Origin: Proteobacteria bacterium UBA4656
GTDB lineage: Bacteria > Pseudomonadota > Gammaproteobacteria > Xanthomonadales > Ahniellaceae
DNA: 8,979 nt
Reading direction: 5' to 3'
Assembly (NCBI GenBank): GCA_002405525.1
Contig: DHLY01000066.1
Coordinates: 1 to 8,979 of the forward strand
Position numbers and translations under genes: made by a program. Under the pieces are notes generated by a model, which was given only the letters and a program-made list of their open reading frames with translations, ran no database searches and had not been told where the DNA came from. Within the stretch, counting starts at the first letter, position 1. The number at the start of each line of letters is the position of its first letter. Below, one piece after another: positions 1 through 5,216 of this stretch.

Positions 1-62
1 CGGACGGCCCGCATAGCATCTACGACGGGAACCTCGCACGCGAGGCGCCAGCGGCAGGTGCT

Positions 63-99
63 AAAACTGACCGCGCCGCCGGGCGCAAGGCCCGGGCGC
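63..99 (-). terminator. Possible weak intrinsic terminator after srkA
   Basis: Read on the minus strand, 10 nt past the srkA stop codon, the sequence folds into a hairpin. The inner stem is 6 bp (CCGGGC with GCCCGG, loop CTTGC) and the outer stem is 4 bp, separated by a 2-nt bulge. It occupies plus-strand positions 73-99. Six bases further on is a run of four T (positions 66-63). The short T run and the gap make it a weak intrinsic terminator at best. No gene is recognisable between positions 1 and 62. Confidence 0.4.
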
Positions 100-108
100 C
101 AACGCGCG

Positions 109-1065
109 CTACAGCGCGTCGGCGTCCAGCGCCTCGAACAGGTCCGAGACGTGTTCGTCCCACCAGCGCGATTCTGCGGCGAACGGGAACGCGCGCGGGA
201 ACGCCGGATCGTCCCAGCGCTGCGCGATCCAACCCGCGAAGTGGACCTGGCGCATCAGGCGCAGCGGACCGGCCAGCGACAGTTCGGCGGGATCGAGGTC
301 GCGGAACTGCGCGTAACCCGCGAGCAGGGCATCGCGCTGCGCGGGGCCGTCGCCGAACAACATCCACAGGTCCTGCAGCGCGGGGCCGCTGCGCGCGTCG
401 TCGAGGTCGAGCAGCAGCGGGCCGGCGTCGGTCCACAGCAGATTGCCGGGGTGGCAGTCGCCGTGCAGGCGGATCATGAGCGGCGCGGCCGCGTCCCAGG
501 CCACATCGAGCCGGTCGGCCAGCGCTCCGACCGCCTGCGCGTAGCGGCTGCGGGTCGACGGCGGCAGCAGCGGCGAGGCCAGCACGTGGCGCGCGCTGAT
601 CCGCACCAGGGTATCGACGTCGATGCGCGCGCGCTGCAAGAAACGGCGGCGCTCGCCGACCGCATGCAGACGGGCAATCGTGCGACCCAGCCATTCCAGC
701 GTGTCGCCGCCCTCCAGTTCCGGCGGCCGGCCGCCGCGGCGCGGGAACAGCGCGAAGCGGAAGCCCGCGTGGCGGAACAGGGTGGCGCCGTGGCGCGCGA
801 GCGGCGGCACGACGGGCAGGTCGGCCTCGGCCAGTTCGACGGTGAAGGCGTGTTCCTCGTCGATCGCGGCGTCGGTCCAGCGGCCCGGCCGGTAGAACTT
901 GGCGACCACGAAGGACCCGTCCTCCAGCCCGCACTGATAGACGCGGTTCTCGAAGGAATTGAGAGCCAGCAGACGACCATCGGTGGGAAAGCCCACCGAC
1001 TCCAGCGCACCGAGCACGACCTCGGGCGCCAGCGCGTCGTAGGGATGGCCGTCGGGCGGGCTCAC
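109..1065 (-). CDS. srkA: Stress response serine/threonine kinase SrkA (YihE family)
   Basis: A 318-residue cytoplasmic protein kinase of the aminoglycoside phosphotransferase fold, close in length to E. coli SrkA (about 328). In E. coli the family is linked to envelope and oxidative stress survival. Visible motifs: the ATP-binding lysine in VAKFYRP (Lys56), glutamates 70-71 in the following helix, the catalytic loop HGDCHPGN (His201, Asp203, Asn208), and the metal-binding LDLDDAR (Asp220, Asp222). The DLWMLFGDG segment after it is also typical of SrkA. I chose the GTG at 1065 because it overlaps the stop of the upstream thioesterase gene (GTGA) and gives the family length; a GGAG lies 11 nt before it. 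The open frame continues upstream to 1578, but that part is a shadow of the thioesterase gene. In E. coli srkA precedes dsbA; no dsbA is visible here. The family call is firm; the substrate is unknown. Confidence 0.93.
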   Translation of the reverse strand: MSPPDGHPYDALAPEVVLGALESVGFPTDGRLLALNSFENRVYQCGLEDGSFVVAKFYRPGRWTDAAIDEEHAFTVELAEADLPVVPPLARHGATLFRHAGFRFALFPRRGGRPPELEGGDTLEWLGRTIARLHAVGERRRFLQRARIDVDTLVRISARHVLASPLLPPSTRSRYAQAVGALADRLDVAWDAAAPLMIRLHGDCHPGNLLWTDAGPLLLDLDDARSGPALQDLWMLFGDGPAQRDALLAGYAQFRDLDPAELSLAGPLRLMRQVHFAGWIAQRWDDPAFPRAFPFAAESRWWDEHVSDLFEALDADAL

Positions 1066-1496
1066 GCGCCGGCGCGCTCCGGCACCACGGCGAGCGTCAG
1101 GCGCGACAGGCAGACCAGGCGCTCCTGCGCATCGACGATGCGCGTTTCCCAGACCTGCGTACTGCGGCCGAGGTGGATCGGTCGCGCGGTGCCGGCGACC
1201 TCGCCCTCGCGCACCGCGCGCAGGTGGTTGGCGTTGATCTCGAGGCCGACCACGTGGCCTTCTCCCGGCGCGATGCACAGCCAGCCCCCGAAGGATCCCA
1301 GGGTCTCGGCGAGCGCCACCGAGGCGCCGCCATGCAGCAGACCGAAGGGCTGCCTCGTGCGGTGATCGACCGGCATCGCGGCGCGCAGCCAGTCGTCGCC
1401 GAAAGCGAGGAAGCGGATGCCGAGCGATTCCGACAGCGTGCCCGCGCGCGAGCGCTGCGCCGCCTCGAGGTCGATGGGCTTTCTCCAGATCGGCAT
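1062..1496 (-). CDS. Hotdog-fold acyl-CoA thioesterase, YdiI/MenI-like
   Basis: A 144-residue single-domain hotdog thioesterase resembling E. coli YdiI (MenI) and EntH, which hydrolyse aryl- or acyl-CoA thioesters. The diagnostic stretch is QPFGLLHGGASVALAET: His55-Gly-Gly and the predicted catalytic Glu64, with Gln49 before them. The GLEINANHLR segment, the PIHLGRSTQVWETRI strand and the final SRLTLAVV also match the family. The ATG at 1496 is preceded by GGAG (complement at 1505-1508) with an 8-nt spacer, and homology-like sequence begins at residue 2. Its stop overlaps the srkA start, so the two are probably translated from one message. In E. coli MenI acts on DHNA-CoA in menaquinone synthesis. 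No menaquinone genes are visible here, so the substrate stays open and I give no symbol. Confidence 0.92.
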   Translation of the reverse strand: MPIWRKPIDLEAAQRSRAGTLSESLGIRFLAFGDDWLRAAMPVDHRTRQPFGLLHGGASVALAETLGSFGGWLCIAPGEGHVVGLEINANHLRAVREGEVAGTARPIHLGRSTQVWETRIVDAQERLVCLSRLTLAVVPERAGA

Positions 1497-1611
1497 GCGC
1501 GGCGCTCCGCTTCGAGGTCGGCCGCCAAGGGTAGCGCGCCGCGCGCACGCGGTGCCGCGACGGGTTGCGGGCTACCATGGAGGCCGGTCCCTGCGAACCG
1601 GTCGATCCCGC
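1497..1611. promoter_or_regulatory. Divergent promoter region, thioesterase/reductase
   Basis: These 115 bases separate two divergent genes and should hold both promoters. An inverted pair, GGGTAGC (1529-1535) and GCTACC (1571-1576), places a TACCCT on the minus strand and a TACCAT (1573-1578) on the plus strand, each a possible -10 element. I see no convincing -35 for either. Downstream of the plus-strand candidate, CCGGT (1584-1588) and ACCGG (1597-1601) can form a small hairpin, and the only strong Shine-Dalgarno-like string (GGAGG, 1579-1583) is 28 nt before the reductase ATG. That promoters lie here is inference from gene orientation; the individual elements are weak. Confidence 0.35.
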
Positions 1612-2667
1612 ATGCCCTTTTCCGTCACCCTCGCCGGCACCGAGCGCCGCTTCCCCGTGGACGACGGTGAGACGGTGCTGGAGGCCGCGCGCCGCGCCGG
1701 GCTAGCGCTGCCCTACTCCTGCCTCGGCGGGCGTTGTGGTTCATGCAAGGCGACGATCGTCGACGGCGAATGCCACTACCCGCGCCAGCCGGCGCTGGCG
1801 CTCGATGCCGCCGAGCGCGCCCACCACGACGCCCTGCTGTGCCAGGCCGTGCCGCGCTCGGACCTGACCATCGCCGCGCGCGAAGTGCCGTCGGTGGCGG
1901 ATTTCCCGCGCCGGCAGCTGGCGCTGAAAGTGGTGGCCCGGGAGATCGTCGCGCCGGACGTGGTGCGCGTGCTGCTCAAGCCGCCGCGTGGCGAACGCCT
2001 GCGCTGGCTGGCCGGACAGTACCTCGACGTGCTGCTGCCCGAGGGCAAGCGGCGCGCGTTCTCGATCGCCAACGCACCGGAGGAGGGCGACCACGTCGAG
2101 CTGCACATCCGCCAAGTGCCCGGCGGCGGTTTCACCCACTGGGTGTTCACCGAGATGCCGGTCGGCGCGGTGTGGCGCATCGAAGGCCCGCTCGGCACCT
2201 TCGTGCCGCGCGAGGACTCCGAGCGGCCGATCGTGATGGTGGCCGGCGGCACCGGCTTTGCGCCGCTCAAGGCCATCGTCGAGCACTTTCTCCATCTGCG
2301 CTCGGCGCGCCCGCTGCACGTGTTCCGCGGCGTGCGCGACGAGTCCGAGCTGTATCTTGCCGACCTGCCCGCGCAGTGGGCACGCCGCCACCCGGCGTTG
2401 TTCGTGGAGACCGTGCTGTCGGAACCCAAGGGCGACGAGGCGGCCCGTCACGCCACCGGCTTCGTGCATGAGGCGGTGCTGCGGAACTTCCCCGACCTGT
2501 CGCCGTTCGACATCTACATGAGCGGCCCGCCCGCGCTGATCGAGGCCGGCCGGCGCGCCTTCGTGGCCGCCGGGTTGCCGGCGGACCGGCTGTACTACGA
2601 CTCCTTCGAGTACGCGCCGGACGTGCTGGCCGCGATCCTGCGCGCGCGCGCCGGGATCGGCGCATGA
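1612..2667 (+). CDS. 2Fe-2S ferredoxin/FAD/NAD(P)H oxidoreductase, CDP-6-deoxy-3,4-glucoseen reductase-like
   Basis: A 351-residue cytoplasmic electron-transfer flavoprotein. Residues 1-90 are a plant-type [2Fe-2S] ferredoxin domain with ligands Cys37, Cys42, Cys45 and Cys77 (C-x4-C-x2-C-x31-C). Residues 100-200 are an FAD-binding barrel with the RAFSIAN flavin motif (148-154) and GGGFTHWVF (171-179). Residues 205-335 are the NAD(P)H-binding domain with VAGGTGFAPLK (210-220), YMSGPPALI (302-310) and the aromatic end YYDSFEY (328-334). This order is that of the AscD/RfbI glucoseen reductases and related Fre-like enzymes. No deoxysugar genes lie nearby, so a role as a general reductase feeding another enzyme is at least as likely. 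The ATG at 1612 is where the conserved domain begins, though no Shine-Dalgarno sits close to it. The stop overlaps the next ATG (ATGA, 2664-2667). Fold and cofactors are confident; substrate unknown. Confidence 0.92.
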   Translation: MPFSVTLAGTERRFPVDDGETVLEAARRAGLALPYSCLGGRCGSCKATIVDGECHYPRQPALALDAAERAHHDALLCQAVPRSDLTIAAREVPSVADFPRRQLALKVVAREIVAPDVVRVLLKPPRGERLRWLAGQYLDVLLPEGKRRAFSIANAPEEGDHVELHIRQVPGGGFTHWVFTEMPVGAVWRIEGPLGTFVPREDSERPIVMVAGGTGFAPLKAIVEHFLHLRSARPLHVFRGVRDESELYLADLPAQWARRHPALFVETVLSEPKGDEAARHATGFVHEAVLRNFPDLSPFDIYMSGPPALIEAGRRAFVAAGLPADRLYYDSFEYAPDVLAAILRARAGIGA

Positions 2668-3227
2668 ATCGCACGCTGGCCGCGCTGCTGCTGCTCTGCG
2701 CGGCCGCCGAGGCACAGGCCCTGCGCTGCGACGGCCGCGTGGTCGACGTCGGCGACCACGCGATCCAGGTCCGTGAGCGCTGCGGCGAACCGTTCTGGAT
2801 CGACGCTTACACCGAGGTGCTGGTGCAGGGCGAGTACGGCCCGCTGGAACAGCGTGTCGAGCGCCCGGTCGAGGCCTGGTACTACAACTTCGGACCCAAC
2901 CGCCTGCTGCGCCGGCTGCTGCTGGTCGACGACCGCCTGCTGCGCGAAGACAGCCTCGGCTACGGCGTGGCCGCGATCGGCGCCGACTGCCGCCTCGACG
3001 CGCTGCCCGTCGGCACCCCGGCCGGGGCGCTGGTCGCGCGCTGCGGCGAACCTGCCTCGCGCCGCGACCGCTGGCGCGAAATCATCCGCCGCGACAGCGC
3101 CGGCAACGCCCACCGCCGCTTCGTGCGTGACGAGGACTGGGTCTACGACCTGGGCGCCAGCCGCGATCGGCGCCTGCTGCGGCTGGTCGACGGAGTGCTG
3201 CAGGGGGTGGAGCGGCTGGATCGGTAG
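2664..3227 (+). CDS. Secreted DUF2845 domain protein with two tandem repeats
   Basis: A 187-residue exported protein of unknown function. Residues 1-19 are a short signal peptide (MNRT, then a Leu/Ala core, cut near AQA). The mature part is two copies of one unit with an exact period of 87 residues. Cys22 and Cys109, Cys40 and Cys127 (each followed by GEP), Trp72 and Trp159, Tyr74 and Tyr161, and a Val-Asp near 88-89 and 175-176 all align without a gap. The paired cysteines in each copy suggest a disulfide, which fits a periplasmic place. The VGD...V...CGEP pattern followed by W-x-Y strands and a closing leucine-rich strand is characteristic of DUF2845 and recalls the small BamE/SmpA fold; that second point is inference. 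The start overlaps the reductase stop (ATGA), so its translation is probably coupled to the reductase. Confidence 0.85.
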   Translation: MNRTLAALLLLCAAAEAQALRCDGRVVDVGDHAIQVRERCGEPFWIDAYTEVLVQGEYGPLEQRVERPVEAWYYNFGPNRLLRRLLLVDDRLLREDSLGYGVAAIGADCRLDALPVGTPAGALVARCGEPASRRDRWREIIRRDSAGNAHRRFVRDEDWVYDLGASRDRRLLRLVDGVLQGVERLDR

Positions 3228-3432
3228 GGTGCGGGGCAGCGGGGTCGCGGGCCGTGCCGAGGGCCCAGTAGAAGCAGGCTGCTGCGTCGTATGGTCCTCG
3301 GCCGGCCGGCCGGGGCGCTCACGGCCCTCGGGGCTGCCGTCGAGGCAGGGTAGGTCGGAGGGTACAGCGGTGCCGGGTTCCCGGCCCCGGGCCCTCAACG
3401 GTCATCGCGCAACGCGACCCCACACCGGCGTT

Positions 3433-3480
3433 CTCCGCTGCGCGGAGGACCTCACCGACCCGTCCATGGGTCGGGTGAGG
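3433..3480. terminator. Hairpins between convergent genes, possible bidirectional terminator
   Basis: Two adjacent stem-loops lie between the convergent DUF2845 gene and the small secreted gene. The larger (3450-3480) pairs CCTCACC with GGTGAGG, continues through GACCC with GGGTC after a one-base bulge, and closes on a 6-nt loop: 12 bp in all. The smaller (3433-3447) pairs CTCCGC with GCGGAG across a 3-nt loop. The large hairpin starts 14 nt past the stop of the minus-strand gene. Neither side has a T run, so this is not a textbook intrinsic terminator. It may work with Rho or simply protect 3' ends. Confidence 0.4.
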
Positions 3481-3494
3481 TGGGGGAAGACGGT

Positions 3495-3773
3495 TCACGC
3501 GCGGCCGCGCAGGGTGACGGCGGGCAGCATGGTGCGCCAGTCGATCTGGCGGGAGGGCGGGGTGCCGGCGGCGTTGCGGTCGTCACGCGAAGCGCCCGTT
3601 TCGGCCCGGGCCTGCGGAGCATCCACGCCACCCTGCGGCGGGAGGTTCGCCAGCGGGCGCCCCTGTCGACCCAGGCCCCCGGCGGCTTCGACCTGGGTGG
3701 CCGCGGACAGGACCAGGCCGCCGACCAGGCCCAGTGGAACGAGGCTGCGCAGCAAATGGGTGGCGAGTCGCAT
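3495..3773 (-). CDS. Small secreted protein of unknown function
   Basis: A predicted 92-residue protein that I do not recognise. Residues 1-30 are a clear signal peptide: MRLATHLLRS, then a hydrophobic core (LVPLGLVGGLVLSAA), then a likely cut after VEA. The mature chain of about 62 residues has no cysteine and is rich in Gly, Pro, Arg and Ala, so it may be largely unstructured. Its end, DWRTMLPAVTLRGRA, looks more ordered. The ATG at 3773 has a GGAA-type ribosome site about 7 nt upstream. The open frame extends further upstream to 3938, but that part looks like non-coding translation, and the signal peptide fixes the start at 3773. A weak promoter-like pair (TTGTGC, then AACCAT 18 nt on, near 3857 and 3834 on the minus strand) is visible. 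It faces the DUF2845 gene and probably ends at the hairpins at 3450-3480. Confidence 0.62.
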   Translation of the reverse strand: MRLATHLLRSLVPLGLVGGLVLSAATQVEAAGGLGRQGRPLANLPPQGGVDAPQARAETGASRDDRNAAGTPPSRQIDWRTMLPAVTLRGRA

Positions 3774-4132
3774 GGGAATTTCCGTTTCGCTGAACAGTGG
3801 GTTGCGCCGGCTTGGATGCGCGAGAGGCGGCGATGGTTTGCACCGCGCAGCATCTTGCACAAGTGCCGGGCCGGCGGATCCCGCAGGCCACGCGCCGAAG
3901 CGTTGCCGCGCTGCGCCGGAGCGAGCCGCGGGTCTCAAGGCCTCACCGCCCGTGGCGCAGGGTCCGGCCGGAACCTGGGATGCGCGCGCGGGGCGAAAGG
4001 TCGCAAGCGACGGACGCGGCGATCGCGGGCCCGGCGCCGGCGGACGCGAAGACCGTCACGCCGGCAGGATGGGAGACGGTCTGCCGACCGGCGCGAGCCG
4101 GCGGACGCGCCGACGAAGCGCTACGCCAAGCC
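3774..4132. other. Non-coding stretch with inverted and direct repeats
   Basis: This 359-base gap lies between two minus-strand genes. Every open frame across it is low-complexity Arg/Ala/Gly/Pro translation with no recognisable domain. It holds the upstream region of the small secreted gene and the downstream region of the 258-residue gene. A perfect 8-bp inverted repeat, AGACCGTC (4050-4057) with GACGGTCT (4075-4082), lies about 50 nt past the stop of the latter. A 13-base direct repeat, GCCGGCGGACGCG, occurs at 4036-4048 and 4097-4109. No RNA gene was recognised. Confidence 0.5.
4050..4082 (-). terminator. Possible hairpin terminator after the 258-residue gene
   Basis: A perfect 8-bp stem (AGACCGTC/GACGGTCT) with a 17-nt loop lies 51 nt past the stop codon on the minus strand. 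There is no T run after it, so it is only a candidate transcript end or RNA-stabilising hairpin. Confidence 0.3.
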
Positions 4133-4909
4133 TCAGCCGCCGGCGCAGGCCCCCACCAGCGGAAGCGCCAGGGCGGCCGACACCGCGCCGTCCTCCAGCG
4201 GACGGCGGCTGTCGCGCGGGAACTCGATGCGCGCCTTGAGGTTGTCGCCCTCCTCGTCACGCACGTTGGTGATACCGACGAACCGCAGCAGGGTGCGGTC
4301 GTCGTTGGCGTATACGACGTCGATGTGCGGCAGGAGGAAGGCCCACCACGAACCGAGCGCGAGACGGATCACGCTGGCGCGGGCGCCCTCGACCTCGATC
4401 TCCGCTTCCTTGCTGACCTTGAAGTTGAAGTAGTCGAGCCGGCTCGGCACGAGGAACGGAAAGCGCACCGTCTCTCCGCGCTGAAGGGCCTCCCAATTCG
4501 CCTGCACGAAGGCGTCGAAGCCCGCGTCGGCGACCAGCCCCTGCGCGTCGGGTAGCGGCCCACGCTTCTCGTCGGCGCCAGCCTCGCGCTGCACGAACAC
4601 TTCCCGCGTGCCGGCCGCCTCGCGCACTCCTTCGCGGTAGCCGAGCCGCGCATCGACCAGTTCGAAACTCGGCGCCTCGCCGGCGGCGCCGTACACCACG
4701 CGCTTGCGGGCGAAGGGGGCACCGTCCGGGCAGCGATACAAAACCACCCGCTCGGCGGGCGACGTCTCGCCCGCCGCAGCCAATAAGTGCGTCTCCCGGT
4801 ACAGCACCGCATCGCCGCCGATCGCGAAGGCGGTGCCGTCGTATTGCAGCGACTGCGCGCCGCAGGCCGCGGACAGGCCGAACAGGACAGTGGCGAACGG
4901 CAGGCGCAT
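4133..4909 (-). CDS. Exported protein of unknown function
   Basis: A 258-residue protein that I cannot assign to a family. Residues 1-18 form a signal peptide (MRLPFATVLFGLSAACGA). The cysteine at 16 is preceded by SAA rather than a normal lipobox, so ordinary export is more likely than lipidation. The mature chain alternates polar and hydrophobic residues like a beta-rich fold. The most distinctive part is residues 145-230: ETVRFPFLVPSRLDYFNF, then LGSWWAFLLPHIDVVY, then LLRFVGITNVRDEEGDN. Only Cys60 and Cys255 remain after the signal, so one disulfide could tie the C-terminus back to the body. The ATG at 4909 has GGAG 9 nt upstream (complement 4919-4922). The gene diverges from the M16 peptidase across a shared 307-base region, so the two could be co-regulated; that is inference. 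Confidence 0.75.
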   Translation of the reverse strand: MRLPFATVLFGLSAACGAQSLQYDGTAFAIGGDAVLYRETHLLAAAGETSPAERVVLYRCPDGAPFARKRVVYGAAGEAPSFELVDARLGYREGVREAAGTREVFVQREAGADEKRGPLPDAQGLVADAGFDAFVQANWEALQRGETVRFPFLVPSRLDYFNFKVSKEAEIEVEGARASVIRLALGSWWAFLLPHIDVVYANDDRTLLRFVGITNVRDEEGDNLKARIEFPRDSRRPLEDGAVSAALALPLVGACAGG

Positions 4910-5216
4910 GGTCGGCTTCTCCGGACGGGGCGACGACGCATCTTGGCATGCGCCGGTGAAGCCCGCGTGGCGCTCGCCTCAGGCCCGGTGGGAAACCTTG
5001 CATCCTGCGCGTCTTTCCATCGGGCTCGCTACGGCCAGCGTGCTCCGGCGTGCAGCCCCGTGCGGGGCCATCGGTGGGCGGACTTCGGGGTGTGCTCCTG
5101 CAGCCGCTCATCCCCGCATGAGGCAGTGACTTCCGGAGCATGTCCCGGCCGGGAGCCAATGCTAGTTTGGCCGGTCGATCGGCGACCGCCGGTCGCACCG
5201 CCCCTTGGAAATGCCC
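4910..5216. other. Divergent intergenic region, 258-residue gene/M16 peptidase
   Basis: These 307 bases contain no gene that I can support; the frames crossing it lack domains and typical starts. By orientation it should contain promoters for both flanking genes. On the plus strand an extended -10-like TGCTAGTTT (5160-5168) lies about 45 nt before the peptidase start, without a clear -35. On the minus strand I see no convincing promoter. Confidence 0.45.
5160..5168 (+). promoter_or_regulatory. Possible extended -10 element for the M16 peptidase
   Basis: TG-C-TAGTTT matches an extended -10 arrangement and lies in a locally AT-richer patch of a very GC-rich region. It would give a leader of roughly 40 nt. 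Only three of six -10 bases match the consensus and no -35 is evident. Confidence 0.25.

Noticed and set aside
58..1365. Plus-strand open frame of about 435 codons opposite srkA and the thioesterase
   Set aside because: Antisense shadow: low-complexity Arg/Ala/Gln-rich translation without motifs, while the minus-strand frames carry clear kinase and hotdog motifs.
1066..1578. N-terminal extension of the srkA frame beyond 1065
   Set aside because: The extension is Arg/Ala-rich, overlaps the thioesterase gene in another frame, and would make the kinase far longer than the family.
1741..2715. Minus-strand open frame opposite the reductase
   Set aside because: Antisense shadow of a gene with clear ferredoxin, FAD and NAD motifs.
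4036..4109. 13-base direct repeat as a possible insertion-sequence footprint or CRISPR-like unit
   Set aside because: Only two copies, made of common GC-rich words, with no transposase, no target duplication pattern and no regular spacing.
2773..4239. Plus-strand open frame of about 488 codons crossing DUF2845 and the spacer
   Set aside because: It overlaps DUF2845 in another frame, shows no domain, has a serine/arginine/alanine-biased composition typical of shifted frames, and crosses terminator-like hairpins.
5205..5216. TTG (5205) or ATG (5211) as the M16 peptidase start
   Set aside because: Both abut or include the GGAA ribosome-site candidate; ATG 5217 gives normal spacing and a compact signal peptide.
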